DNA of 64,000 nucleotides from Betaproteobacteria bacterium (GTDB taxonomy: Bacteria > Pseudomonadota > Gammaproteobacteria > Burkholderiales > SG8-39), in contig JACPYS010000067.1 in NCBI GenBank assembly GCA_016195915.1, positions 1 through 64,000 of the forward strand, read 5' to 3'. Of the stretch, positions 54,227 through 62,982 are shown piece by piece. Both the position numbers and the translations under genes were made by a program. Numbering within the stretch: position 1 is the first letter of the stretch; every line of letters begins with the position of its first letter. Below the pieces are notes generated by a model. That model was not told where the DNA came from. It made no database searches and was given only the letters and a program-made list of their open reading frames with translations.

Positions 54227-55234
54227 TCAGACGACAATAGCGTCTGGTTCGCCCGAGTGTGGCTCGATGCGTCCGATGCGGTACACCGTCTCACCGGCCG
54301 TCCTGAGCATCTCGGCGGCCCTCGCAGCGTGTTCCTCGGCAACCACCACCACCATGCCAATCCCGCAGTTGAACACGCGGTGCATTTCGGCCTCGGCAAC
54401 GTCACCCTCGCGCTTGAGCCAATCGAACAGCGCCGGACGCGGCCAGGACTTTACTTCAATTACCGCGCGCGCTCCTTCCGGCAGACACCGCGGTACGTTT
54501 CCCGTAATCCCTCCGCCGGTGATGTGTGCAAGACCCTTCACCGGAAGTTCCTTCATCAGCACGAGCAGCGGCTTCACGTAAATTCGCGTCGGTTCCAAGA
54601 TTGCGTCAAGCAGCGCAGCGTCGGGACTCGCGCGCTGGAGTATCTTTCGAATCAGAGAAAACCCGTTCGAGTGTGCGCCGCTCGAAGCAAGCCCCAGTAC
54701 CGCATCTCCCCCGCAGATCGAGCGCCCGTCGATCACCCCATCTTTTTCCACCACCCCGACGCAAAAACCCGCGAGGTCGTACTCGCCTTCCGGATACATT
54801 CCCGGCATCTCCGCCGTTTCGCCGCCGATCAGCGCGCATCCGGCGATTTCGCAGCCCTGTGCGATTCCCTTGATCACGTCAACGGCAACCTTCATATCCA
54901 GCTTTCCGCAGGCGAAGTAATCGAGAAAAAACAGCGGCTCGGCCCCCTGCACAAGCACGTCGTTGACGCTCATCGCCACCAGGTCGATGCCGACCGTATC
55001 GTGGCGCCCGAGTGAAAATACCAGCTTCAGCTTGGTTCCGACGCCATCGGTGCCCGACACCAGCACCGGCTGGCGGTACTTCTTCGGCACCTCCACCAGC
55101 GCGCCGAATCCACCGATGCCCGCGAGCACCTCAGGGCGCATGGTGCGTTTCGCGAACGGCTTGATCGCCTCGACCAGAGCGTCGCCCGCGTCGATATCGA
55201 CGCCCGCGTCGCGGTAAGACAGTCCTTTCGACAT
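54227..55234 (-). CDS. purM: Phosphoribosylformylglycinamidine cyclo-ligase PurM
   Basis: A 335-residue AIR synthetase that makes AIR from FGAM and ATP in purine synthesis. Visible are [45 protein letters not shown] and [20 protein letters not shown] 55234 was selected; the frame extends upstream across the divergent hda. It is divergent from hda with 69 bases between starts, as in many betaproteobacteria. Confidence 0.95.
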   Translation of the reverse strand: MSKGLSYRDAGVDIDAGDALVEAIKPFAKRTMRPEVLAGIGGFGALVEVPKKYRQPVLVSGTDGVGTKLKLVFSLGRHDTVGIDLVAMSVNDVLVQGAEPLFFLDYFACGKLDMKVAVDVIKGIAQGCEIAGCALIGGETAEMPGMYPEGEYDLAGFCVGVVEKDGVIDGRSICGGDAVLGLASSGAHSNGFSLIRKILQRASPDAALLDAILEPTRIYVKPLLVLMKELPVKGLAHITGGGITGNVPRCLPEGARAVIEVKSWPRPALFDWLKREGDVAEAEMHRVFNCGIGMVVVVAEEHAARAAEMLRTAGETVYRIGRIEPHSGEPDAIVV

Positions 55235-55303
55235 GGCAGAAGGCGCCTTCGGGAAATCGAGCGTGATAAAGTGATGCGCTCTCCTCCGGATTTTACGCGA
55301 AAC

Positions 55304-55921
55304 ATGGCGCAGCAACTCGTGCTGGCAATCTCGCCGCCACCCGAACCAACGCTGGAAAACTTCGTTGTCGGTGCCAACGCAGAACTGCTCGCGCGGCTGC
55401 GCGATGCAGCGGCGGGAGAGATGCGCGAGTCGGTATTGTATATGTGGGGCGAGCCCGGCTCGGGCCGCTCGCACCTGCTGCAGGCGACGGTTCGCGCCGC
55501 CGCAAACCGGAGCCTCTGCGCCGCGGACGACGTCGATCGGCTCGACGACGAGGCGCAGATCGAGCTGTTCAACCGGATCAACGAGGCGCGCGAGACAGGC
55601 GCCTGCGTGCTCGCCGCCGGCCCGTGTCCGCCGGCGCAGCTCGCGCTGCGTGAAGACCTGCGCTCGCGTCTCGGCTGGGGACTGGTCTACCAGGTGCAAC
55701 CCCTCTCCGACGCGGGAAAAGCCATCACGCTGCGTGCCGAAGCCGAGCGGCGCGGGCTGCGCATCACCGACGAGGTGATCTGGTATCTGCTCAATCACGT
55801 CCGGCGCGACCTGCCTTCGCTGTTCGCGATTCTCGATGAACTTGATCGCAAGTCGCTCGAACGGCATCGCCCGATCACGCTGCCGCTGGTGCGCGAATCA
55901 CTGCGCGGACTGGATATATGA
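55304..55921 (+). CDS. hda: DnaA regulatory inactivator Hda
   Basis: A 205-residue DnaA-like AAA protein lacking the DNA-binding domain. It begins [20 protein letters not shown], with the N-terminal clamp-binding motif QLVL. Its P-loop is [11 protein letters not shown] (Lys replaced by Arg, as is common in Hda-like proteins). Bound to the beta clamp it stimulates DnaA-ATP hydrolysis to prevent re-initiation. ATG 55304 was chosen because it places the clamp motif at the N-terminus; an ATG 11 codons upstream is possible. It overlaps the HAD gene by ATGA. Confidence 0.9.
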   Translation: MAQQLVLAISPPPEPTLENFVVGANAELLARLRDAAAGEMRESVLYMWGEPGSGRSHLLQATVRAAANRSLCAADDVDRLDDEAQIELFNRINEARETGACVLAAGPCPPAQLALREDLRSRLGWGLVYQVQPLSDAGKAITLRAEAERRGLRITDEVIWYLLNHVRRDLPSLFAILDELDRKSLERHRPITLPLVRESLRGLDI

Positions 55922-56580
55922 GGCTGGCGCTGTTCGATCTCGACAACACACTGCTGTCGGGTGACAGCGACTACGAGTGGGGACAGTTCCTGATCGAGCG
56001 CGGCGTGCTCGGACGGGCCGAATACGAAGCGCAAAATGCGGCATTTTTCGAGCAGTACAAGGCCGGGACGCTCGACATCCACGAGTACCTCGGGTTCGCG
56101 CTGCGTCCCCTTGCCTCGCACGCGCTGCACGACCTCGAGCGCTGGCATGAGGATTTCATGGCGAGTTGCATCCGGCCGATGATCAACAAGGCGGCGTTTG
56201 CGCTGGTCAAACGACACCGCGTGGCCGGCGACCTGTGCGCCGTCGTCACGGCAACCAACAGTTTTGTCACCGCCCCCATCGCGCGCGCCTTCCAGATCAC
56301 CCATCTGATCGCCACCGAGCCCGAAATCGTGAACGGCCGCTATACCGGACGCGTGGCCGGCACGCCGTGCTTTCGCGAAGGCAAGATCGAACGCGTGGAG
56401 CAGTGGCTCGCGGGCCTCGGGCACAGCCTGGGTGCCTTTCCCGAAAGCGTGTTCTACAGCGACTCGCTCAACGACCTCCCGCTGCTCGAGCGCGTCACGC
56501 GCCCCGTGGCGGTCGATCCGGATCCGAAGCTCACAGCCGAGGCCGCGCGTCTCGGCTGGCCAGTGATCACGCTGAGGTAA
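55918..56580 (+). CDS. HAD-IB phosphatase (SerB-like)
   Basis: A 220-residue HAD hydrolase of subfamily IB. Motif I is ALFDLDNTLLSGDSDYEW, motif II region is AVVTATNSFVTAP, and motif III/IV is VFYSDSLNDLPLLE. This group includes phosphoserine phosphatase-like enzymes and often sits between hda and pcnB in betaproteobacteria. Its ATG overlaps the hda stop by ATGA. The substrate is unknown. Confidence 0.88.
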   Translation: MRLALFDLDNTLLSGDSDYEWGQFLIERGVLGRAEYEAQNAAFFEQYKAGTLDIHEYLGFALRPLASHALHDLERWHEDFMASCIRPMINKAAFALVKRHRVAGDLCAVVTATNSFVTAPIARAFQITHLIATEPEIVNGRYTGRVAGTPCFREGKIERVEQWLAGLGHSLGAFPESVFYSDSLNDLPLLERVTRPVAVDPDPKLTAEAARLGWPVITLR

Positions 56581-56596
56581 ACTTGCGCGCTTCGCG

Positions 56597-57919
56597 ATGA
56601 TCAAAAAATTCATCCGCCGCGTTCTCGGCCTGGACTCGGGCGCCCCGCGCCGCGTGCCGCGCAGCGACCACGGCGTTTCCCGCACGCGCCTGACACCGGC
56701 CACGCTCAAGGTTTGCGACGCGCTGCGCGACGCAGGGTTCGCCGCCTACGTGGTCGGCGGCGCAGTGCGCGACCTGCTGCTTGGCATCACGCCCAAGGAC
56801 TTCGACGTCGCGACCGACGCGCGGCCCGAACAGATCAAGCCGCTGTTCAGCCGCGCGTTCATCATCGGGCGTCGCTTTCGCCTGGTGCATGTCATGCTTG
56901 GACAGGAAACCATCGAGGTGTCGACGTTTCGCGCAGCCGACGCCGCTTCCGCAGAAAAGGATCAGCACGGGCGCGTTCTGCGCGACAATGTGTTCGGCTC
57001 GATCGAAGAGGATGCCAAGCGGCGCGATTTCACGGTAAATGCGCTGTACTACGATCCGGCAACGGAAGAAGTGATCGACTTCCACGGCGGGCTCGGCGAC
57101 CTGAAAAAGCGACTGATGCGCGTGATCGGTGATCCGGAAACGCGATATCGCGAAGACCCGGTGCGCATGCTTCGCGCGGTTCGCCTCGCCGCGAAGCTCG
57201 GGCTCGCTATCGAGGCCGACACCCGGGCTCCGATCCGCGGGCTTGCGCCGCTCATCGACACGGTCCCCGCGGCGCGGGTGTTCGACGAAATGCTCAAGCT
57301 GCTCCTGTCGGGCCACGCCAGCGCTTGCCTGCGTCAGTTGCGCGCCGAGGGACTGCACAAGGGAGTGCTGCCGCTCCTCGACGTGATCCTGGATCAACCC
57401 CTGGGGGAGCGTTTCGTCACGCTTGCCCTGGCGCAAACCGACGAGCGCGTGCGCGCCGAGCGTTCGGTTTCGCCCGCGTTCCTGTTCGCCGCCCTGCTCT
57501 GGCACGAGGTGCTCGCGGAGTGGAAGGCGCGCCTCGCGCGGGATGAGCCGCCGATCCCCGCGCTCGAACAGGCGATGGACACGGTGCTCGATGCGCAGTG
57601 CGAGAAACTTGCCATCACGCGAAAGCTCACGGCCACCATGCGCGAGGTCTGGGCGATGCAGCCACGCTTCGAGCAGCGTTCCGGCCCGCGGCCGTATCGC
57701 CTGCTCGCGGCGGAGCGGTTTCGCATGTCCTACGACTTCCTCGCGCTGCGCGCTGCGAGCGGCGAGGTCCCCGAAGAACTCGAAGCCTGGTGGCGCTCTT
57801 TCCAGGCTGCGGACCACGAAACGCGCAGCGAAATGCTGCTTGCCGAGAGCACCGGGCCGAAGAAACGCCGGCGCCGCCGGCGCAAGCAAGGCGCCGCGGC
57901 CGGCGCGCCCGGTGCCTGA
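56597..57919 (+). CDS. pcnB: Poly(A) polymerase PcnB
   Basis: A 440-residue class II nucleotidyltransferase. Visible are FAAYVVGGAVRDLLLG and KDFDVATDARPEQIK (catalytic DxD), RDFTVNALYYDP, and YREDPVRMLRAVRLAAKLG. It adds poly(A) tails to RNA and promotes decay. The C-terminal tail is Lys/Arg-rich (KKRRRRRRKQ), as in PcnB of proteobacteria, which separates it from the tRNA CCA-adding enzyme. It lies 16 bases after the HAD gene. Confidence 0.9.
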   Translation: MIKKFIRRVLGLDSGAPRRVPRSDHGVSRTRLTPATLKVCDALRDAGFAAYVVGGAVRDLLLGITPKDFDVATDARPEQIKPLFSRAFIIGRRFRLVHVMLGQETIEVSTFRAADAASAEKDQHGRVLRDNVFGSIEEDAKRRDFTVNALYYDPATEEVIDFHGGLGDLKKRLMRVIGDPETRYREDPVRMLRAVRLAAKLGLAIEADTRAPIRGLAPLIDTVPAARVFDEMLKLLLSGHASACLRQLRAEGLHKGVLPLLDVILDQPLGERFVTLALAQTDERVRAERSVSPAFLFAALLWHEVLAEWKARLARDEPPIPALEQAMDTVLDAQCEKLAITRKLTATMREVWAMQPRFEQRSGPRPYRLLAAERFRMSYDFLALRAASGEVPEELEAWWRSFQAADHETRSEMLLAESTGPKKRRRRRRKQGAAAGAPGA

Positions 57920-57931
57920 GCCGGTGCCGCG

Positions 57932-58414
57932 GTGGCATCAAGGGCCTATGTCGGCTTGGGGAGCAATATCGGCGATTCGGCCGCACGACTCTCCGCGGTG
58001 CTCGCTGACATGTCCCGGATGCCGGACACTTTGTTGGCCGCGCGCTCCTCGTTCTACCGCAGCGCGCCAGTGGGCTGCGTCGCCCAGCCGGACTTCGTGA
58101 ACGCCGTCGTGAGGATCGAGACCTCCCTCGCGCCTGCTGCGTTGCTCGATGCGTTGCTTTCGATCGAACTGGCGCACGGGCGCGAGCGGACTTTTCGCGA
58201 CGCACCGCGCACCATTGACCTGGATCTGCTGCTCTATGGCAGCCTGTGCATCACGACCGACGGACTTACGCTGCCGCACCCCCGGATGCACCAGCGCGCG
58301 TTCGTACTTCAACCGCTGCTCGAAATCGATCCGGAGGCGATGATTCCCGGCCTCGGTCCGGCGCGCGAGTGGTTGTCGCGCGTGTCCGGCCAACGCGTCG
58401 AACGCATGGGCTGA
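57932..58414 (+). CDS. folK: 6-hydroxymethyl-7,8-dihydropterin pyrophosphokinase FolK
   Basis: A 160-residue HPPK. It shows AYVGLGSNIGD, SSFYRSAPVGCVAQPDFVNA, and the PROSITE-like signature RDAPRTIDLDLLLYG with LTLPHPRMHQRAFVL. It transfers pyrophosphate from ATP in folate synthesis. The start is GTG 57932, 12 bases after pcnB. The next gene is the deoxynucleoside kinase, five bases away. Confidence 0.93.
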   Translation: MASRAYVGLGSNIGDSAARLSAVLADMSRMPDTLLAARSSFYRSAPVGCVAQPDFVNAVVRIETSLAPAALLDALLSIELAHGRERTFRDAPRTIDLDLLLYGSLCITTDGLTLPHPRMHQRAFVLQPLLEIDPEAMIPGLGPAREWLSRVSGQRVERMG

Positions 58415-58419
58415 GACGG

Positions 58420-59055
58420 ATGGAGCCACCGCGCTACATCGTCGTCGAGGGGCCGATCGGCGTCGGCAAGACCAGCCTCGCACGACGGCTGGCGGCACGA
58501 TTGTCGGCGGAGGTGCTGCTCGAACAACCGCTCGAGAATCCGTTTCTCGCGCGGTTCTACCAGGACATGCCGCGCTATGCGCTGCCGACGCAGCTGTTTT
58601 TCCTGTTTCAGCGTCTGCGCCAGATCGAGCCGCTCGCGCAGTCCGACCTGTTTGCGCGCGCCACCGTAAGCGATTTCCTGCTCGACAAGGACCCGCTGTT
58701 TGCGCGCATCACGCTCTCGGGCGACGAACTGGCCCTGTACCGGAAGATTTTCGACTCTCTGCGCCCTCAGGCGCCGACGCCCGACCTGGTGATCTACCTG
58801 CAGGCGCAGCCCGATACGCTGATCGAGCGGGTTCGCCGAAGAGGTGTGGGAATCGAACGGCCGATCAGCGAGGAATACCTGGCGCTGCTGGCGGAAAGCT
58901 ACACCCGCCATTTCCACTACTACAGTGCGGCGCCGGTGCTGATCGTCAACTCGGAAAATCTGGATTTTGTCTCGCGGGACGCCGATCTCGAACTGCTCAT
59001 CGAGCGCATGCACTGCATGCGCAGCCGGCGCGAGTACTTCAATCGCGGCGTTTAG
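58420..59055 (+). CDS. Deoxynucleoside kinase (dNK/dGK family)
   Basis: A 211-residue kinase of the deoxyguanosine/deoxyadenosine kinase family. The P-loop is VVEGPIGVGKTSLARRLA, the active-site Glu lies in LLEQPLENPFLARFY, the ERS-like arginine region is RRRGVGIERPI, and a late YLALLAESYTRHFH block follows. It phosphorylates deoxynucleosides for salvage. ATG 58420 is five bases after the folK stop. In relatives this gene is followed by panB and panC; panB is not here. Confidence 0.85.
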   Translation: MEPPRYIVVEGPIGVGKTSLARRLAARLSAEVLLEQPLENPFLARFYQDMPRYALPTQLFFLFQRLRQIEPLAQSDLFARATVSDFLLDKDPLFARITLSGDELALYRKIFDSLRPQAPTPDLVIYLQAQPDTLIERVRRRGVGIERPISEEYLALLAESYTRHFHYYSAAPVLIVNSENLDFVSRDADLELLIERMHCMRSRREYFNRGV

Positions 59056-59066
59056 GAGAGGGACTC

Positions 59067-59084
59067 ATGGCAAGTTCAATCTAG
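59067..59084 (+). other. Five-codon mini-ORF with strong ribosome site before panC
   Basis: AGGAGAGGG at 59054-59062 is followed four bases later by ATG GCA AGT TCA ATC TAG. The panC ATG begins seven bases after this stop and has no Shine-Dalgarno of its own. The mini-ORF may feed ribosomes to panC by coupling. It could also be the scar of a deleted panB gene. Confidence 0.45.
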
Positions 59085-59091
59085 CGCGCCG

Positions 59092-59892
59092 ATGCGAATC
59101 GTCGATTCCATAGCTCAGCTTCGCGACTGGCGGTCGAATGTCGGCCGCCTCGCATTCGTGCCGACCATGGGAAACCTCCACGCGGGTCACATCGCGCTGG
59201 TGCGACTTGCGCGGCAGCATGCCCCGTATGTAGCGGTCAGCATCTTCGTCAACCGGCTGCAGTTTGCCCCCGCCGAGGACTTCGGGAGTTATCCCCGCAG
59301 CTTCGAGGACGATTGCGCGAAGCTCGAAGCCGCCGGTGTCGAACTCCTGTTCGCGCCCGGCGAAACGGTGCTCTACCCGGAGCCGCAGGGTTTCATCGTC
59401 GAGCCGCCGCCGCAGGCGAACGAATTGGAGGGCGCTTTCCGGCAGCGCTTTTTCCACGGCGTGACCACGGTAGTACTCAAGCTGTTCAATTGTGTTCGTC
59501 CGGAAGTCGCCGTATTCGGAAAGAAAGATTACCAACAGCTGATGATGGTGAAAGCCATGGTTCGACAGTTCAACCTGCCGATCCAGGTTGTAGCCGCGGA
59601 GACCGAGAGGGAGCCCGACGGCCTCGCGATGAGTTCGCGCAACGGATACCTTTCGGCGGCCGAACGCGCCGAGGCGCCCAGATTGCACCGCCTGCTGGCG
59701 GCGATCGCCGCAGGCACAACGACCTGCAGCAACGCATTTGACCAAATCGCCGCCGCGGGCTGGAAGCCGGACTATTTCGAAATTCGCCGCCGGCGCGATC
59801 TCGCGCCGCCTCAGACCGAGGACCGCGAACGGGTAGTGCTTGCCGCGGCGCGCCTCGGGGCGACCAGGCTGATCGACAGCCTCGAGTTCTAA
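59092..59892 (+). CDS. panC: Pantothenate synthetase PanC
   Basis: A 266-residue enzyme joining pantoate and beta-alanine with ATP. It shows AFVPTMGNLHAGHIALVRLA (HxGH), SIFVNRLQFAPAEDF, VAVFGKKDYQQLMMVKAMV, and DGLAMSSRNGYLS. The usual FVNPxQF reads FVNRLQF here, a change at a commonly conserved position. The length is slightly short of the usual 275-285. It is last in the folK-dNK-panC run. The 3' end overlaps the convergent small gene by four bases. Confidence 0.92.
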   Translation: MRIVDSIAQLRDWRSNVGRLAFVPTMGNLHAGHIALVRLARQHAPYVAVSIFVNRLQFAPAEDFGSYPRSFEDDCAKLEAAGVELLFAPGETVLYPEPQGFIVEPPPQANELEGAFRQRFFHGVTTVVLKLFNCVRPEVAVFGKKDYQQLMMVKAMVRQFNLPIQVVAAETEREPDGLAMSSRNGYLSAAERAEAPRLHRLLAAIAAGTTTCSNAFDQIAAAGWKPDYFEIRRRRDLAPPQTEDRERVVLAAARLGATRLIDSLEF

Positions 59893-60125
59893 CCTGGATA
59901 CGGATCGAAACTCAGCGTTTCGACCGGGCAGCCCATCGCCTGGGCCAACTTGTCCATCGACTCATCAGTGATGGCCACTGCCTGAAAATCCGCGTTGCCA
60001 TCCTTGGACGTGATGAATGCCATGGCGGCGGCCTCCGAGCCCCACGTCACCACCGGGTCGGGGGAAACACCGTCGATCTGCCGGCAGATCGGAAAACCGT
60101 CTGACTTGTAGACGATCGCGAACAT
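59889..60125 (-). CDS. Small hypothetical protein
   Basis: A 78-residue acidic protein with no recognised domain: FAIVYKSDGFPICRQIDGV near the start, then a stretch rich in Ala, Asp and Glu. ATG 60125 has GGGAG upstream. It lies downstream of the gamma-glutamyltransferase gene on the same strand and tail-to-tail with panC. I cannot name it; homologues would show whether it is conserved. Confidence 0.6.
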   Translation of the reverse strand: MFAIVYKSDGFPICRQIDGVSPDPVVTWGSEAAAMAFITSKDGNADFQAVAITDESMDKLAQAMGCPVETLSFDPYPG

Positions 60126-60207
60126 GCTGCTCTCCCGTTGGGGTCGTGTGACACCTGAGCGGCAAACTTTATCGCATGCGGCGGAATTCTTCCACTCCCG
60201 CGAGCCC

Positions 60208-60240
60208 AAAAAAATCTCCCACCGCATCAACCACTTGCGG
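60208..60240 (-). terminator. Possible terminator after gamma-glutamyltransferase
   Basis: Read on the minus strand, CCGCA (60236-60240) can pair with TGCGG (60222-60226) around a nine-base loop, followed seven bases later by seven T residues (60208-60214). The gap before the T-run makes this a weak terminator. Confidence 0.3.
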
Positions 60241-60245
60241 CGAGC

Positions 60246-61841
60246 TCAAAAACCGGCGACGCACCCGTCGCCGCGTGGATCGGCGCCGCCTTCGAGCACC
60301 CCGTTCGAGTGGCGCACCAGCGCTCCGGCGTGACCAACGGTTTCGTCGTATGCACCGACCACTTCGACGTCGTGTCCGCGACGCCGAAGCTCGTCGATCG
60401 ATTCCGGAGGAAAACGGGATTCGAGCTTGAGCGTTTCCGACATCGAGCCCCAGGTGCGGCCGAGCAACCAGCGCGGTGCGCTGATTGAACGCTGCAGCCC
60501 GAGGCCGAACACGGCATAGCGTGTAAACAACGCAGCCTGAGTCTGCGGCTGGCCGTCACCGCCCATGGTGCCGTAGACCATCGTGCACCCATCGGCCAGC
60601 CGTGCAAGCGCTGGGTTGAGCGTGTGGAACGGCTTTCTGCCAGGCATGAGTGCATTGCGCGCGGCCGGATCGAGCGAGAAGCTGCAGCCCCGGTTCTGCC
60701 AGTTGACATGCGTTGCCGGCAGTACCACCCCTGAGCCGAATTCGTGGTAGATGCTTTGTATGAAACTCACGGCGCGACCGGCACCGTCGATGACCCCGAT
60801 CCAGACGGTGCCCCCCGGATTCGATTTTCCGCCCCAGGGTCGCGCGCGTTTCATGTCGATGCCCGCGGCGAGGGACTCGAGCACCCCGTTTTCCAGCAGG
60901 GATTGCGGAGCGACGCTCATGTACGCCGGATCGGTGAGGTGCTTGTCACGAATCTCCAGGAACGCCTGCTTGGTCGCCTCCACGATCGCATGCACGTGGT
61001 CAGGCCCGTCCAACTGCAGTTGTGCGACGCCGAGCCGGTCGAGGATGCCGAGTATCGCAAGCGAGATCACACCCTGTGTCGGGGGCGTCATGTTGTAGAG
61101 CGTACCCGTCGTGTGAGTCATTTCGAGCGGTTTGACCTCATGCGCTGCGTAGGAGCGCAGGTCCGTCACGCGGATCGGGCTGCCGAGCCGTTTCAGATCA
61201 TCGGCCAAGGCCTGCCCAAGCTCGCCTCTGTAGAAATCGTCCAGCCCCGCCTGCGCGAGGCGCTGCAAGGTGGCAGCGAGTGTTTGTTGCACGAACATCT
61301 CGCCACAACGCGGAACGCCACCGCCGGGTAGAAAGCGCTCCGCAAATCCGGGTTGCCGCCCGAGCTCGACGCGCTTGGCCGCAGTGTTGGACTCCTGGCT
61401 TGCGGTCACCGATATCCCGTTCGAGGCGAACCAGATCGAATCCTCGAGCAACCGCGGCAGTGGCAGATTGCCACCCCAACGCAAACGGGAAATTTCCAGC
61501 GCCAGCTGCCACCCCGCGATCGTCCCCGCGATCGTATTTGCTGCGAGCGGGCCGCGCGCGGGGATCGCGTGCAAGCCGCGGTACGAATCCACGCTCGCGG
61601 CACCTGCTGCAGGGCCGCAGGCGTCCACCGCGAACACCGCCTCCCCCGGCGCGGACACCAGCCAGAATGCATCTCCGCCGATACCCGTCATGTGCGGATA
61701 CACCACAGCAATCGTGGACGCCGCGGCAACCGTGGCTTCGATCGCGTTCCCACCCTCCCGAAGCACCGCCAGCGCAGATTGTGCGGCAAGCGAATGAGAC
61801 GCGACTGCAATACCGCGTCGCGCGAAGCTCGTGTTCAGCAT
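60246..61841 (-). CDS. ggt: Gamma-glutamyltransferase
   Basis: A 531-residue Ntn-hydrolase that autocleaves before its nucleophile, predicted Thr345 in KSNPGGTVWIGVIDGAG, followed by VSFIQSIYHEFGSGVV and GTMGGDGQPQTQ. The usual T-T-H-x-S/C-V-V-D is changed to G-G-T-V-W-I-G-V-I-D, as in GGT-like cephalosporin acylase-type members. The N-terminus has no classical signal peptide. The 345-base region upstream probably holds its promoter. The substrate (glutathione or an amide) is not fixed. Confidence 0.88.
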   Translation of the reverse strand: MLNTSFARRGIAVASHSLAAQSALAVLREGGNAIEATVAAASTIAVVYPHMTGIGGDAFWLVSAPGEAVFAVDACGPAAGAASVDSYRGLHAIPARGPLAANTIAGTIAGWQLALEISRLRWGGNLPLPRLLEDSIWFASNGISVTASQESNTAAKRVELGRQPGFAERFLPGGGVPRCGEMFVQQTLAATLQRLAQAGLDDFYRGELGQALADDLKRLGSPIRVTDLRSYAAHEVKPLEMTHTTGTLYNMTPPTQGVISLAILGILDRLGVAQLQLDGPDHVHAIVEATKQAFLEIRDKHLTDPAYMSVAPQSLLENGVLESLAAGIDMKRARPWGGKSNPGGTVWIGVIDGAGRAVSFIQSIYHEFGSGVVLPATHVNWQNRGCSFSLDPAARNALMPGRKPFHTLNPALARLADGCTMVYGTMGGDGQPQTQAALFTRYAVFGLGLQRSISAPRWLLGRTWGSMSETLKLESRFPPESIDELRRRGHDVEVVGAYDETVGHAGALVRHSNGVLEGGADPRGDGCVAGF

Positions 61842-62186
61842 GGTGAGGTGACCTGACGCTATGAAAACACTTAATCTATATCAAAGACATACAAAAAATG
61901 GGGGCCAATTGAGTACGGTTCTCAAGACCCTGCAATGGAAACGTCATGTAACGTCTGAATTACACAACATAACCCCCCATTCGAGAACCAGTTTAACTCC
62001 AAGAATTTGCGATTTTTGACAATCAGGCGTTGAATGTTCGTGAGGCGGCTCGGCAGGGCGCACTTGGCATCCCTGACACAGTGCGAGCCGATTTTCAGGA
62101 GTCGGGACCACATTCAGTCGGGGCAACACCGTCCCGAGCGGCCAAGGTGGCAAGTTTCAATCACTCAACCAACGGGAGAACCGGAA
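61842..62186. other. AT-rich intergenic region with interlocked inverted repeats
   Basis: The divergent gap between ggt and the FeeM-like gene is AT-rich against a GC-rich background. It contains two pairs of complementary 7-mers in the order A-B-A'-B': ATGGGGG at 61898-61904 with CCCCCAT at 61974-61980, and GGTTCTC at 61917-61923 with GAGAACC at 61983-61989. A direct repeat AACGTC lies between them (61940 and 61950). Such order would form a pseudoknot in RNA. No protein-coding frame is convincing here. Confidence 0.4.
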
Positions 62187-62960
62187 ATGCAAATGCATCG
62201 TCAAGCAGAAATCGTGAGTGCGGGGCTGGTCGGAAGCATACTGTCGCGCGGGACTGCCGCGGGCGACGGATTGATGACCGAGGAACGCCTGCCATTCACC
62301 GTCAAGGTAGCACGCAGCGAGCAGGAGCTCGGCAAGGCCGTTCACGTGCGTCACGCGGCCTATGCACGCCACCTGCCGGCGCTCGCGGAACGGCTGAAGC
62401 GGCCGGAATCGTACGACCACGACGAAGGCTCAGTGGTCCTGCTGGCCGAATCCAAAATGGACGGGTCCCCTCTCGGAACGATGCGGATTCAAACCAATCT
62501 CTACCGGAAGCTTGCGATACAGCAGGCGGTGGAACTGCCGGAATGGCTGAACGGCCGGAGCCTGGCGGAGGCGACGCGGCTGGGGGTCTCCGACGGTAGG
62601 ATCGGTCGGTTGGTAAAGACGGTGCTGTTCAAGGCATTTTTCGAATATTGCCTGGACGCGCAGATCGAATGGATGGTGATCGCCGCACGATCGCCGTTGG
62701 ACAGGCAATATGAAGCACTCCTGTTCAGGGACGTGTTCCCGGGGGGGGGTTTCGTACCGCTGAGTTATGCGAGCAACCTCCCGCACCGGGTTCTGGCATT
62801 CGAAGTCGAAACGGCGGAAGACCGCTGGGCTGAAGCGCGTCACCCCCTGTTCGATTTCATGCGCCGCACCCGCCATCCGGACATCGACGTGCGCGAAGCC
62901 GAGGCGACGTTCAACGGGGTCAATCAGCCGATGGAACGGTATGCGGGGGCGCGCGCCTAG
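62187..62960 (+). CDS. FeeM-like N-acyl amino acid synthase (GNAT family)
   Basis: A 257-residue acyltransferase of the FeeM-like GNAT group, related to acyl-homoserine-lactone synthases. Visible are HVRHAAYARHLPALAE, PLGTMRIQTNLYRKLAI, EATRLGVSDGRIGRLVKTVL, EWMVIAARSPLDRQYEALLF and HRVLAFEVETAEDRW. Such enzymes make N-acyl amino acids, and natural ones use acyl-ACP. ATG 62187 follows GGGAGA. Its gap from ggt contains an unusual repeat region. The downstream gene encodes a multi-TM protein, so the product may be a signal or surfactant. Confidence 0.85.
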   Translation: MQMHRQAEIVSAGLVGSILSRGTAAGDGLMTEERLPFTVKVARSEQELGKAVHVRHAAYARHLPALAERLKRPESYDHDEGSVVLLAESKMDGSPLGTMRIQTNLYRKLAIQQAVELPEWLNGRSLAEATRLGVSDGRIGRLVKTVLFKAFFEYCLDAQIEWMVIAARSPLDRQYEALLFRDVFPGGGFVPLSYASNLPHRVLAFEVETAEDRWAEARHPLFDFMRRTRHPDIDVREAEATFNGVNQPMERYAGARA

Positions 62961-62982
62961 TCGGGAGTAGCATGTCTCGACC

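Noticed and set aside
54227-55867. PurM frame extended to 546 codons
   Set aside because: The extra 211 codons run antisense to hda; PurM homology begins at 55234.
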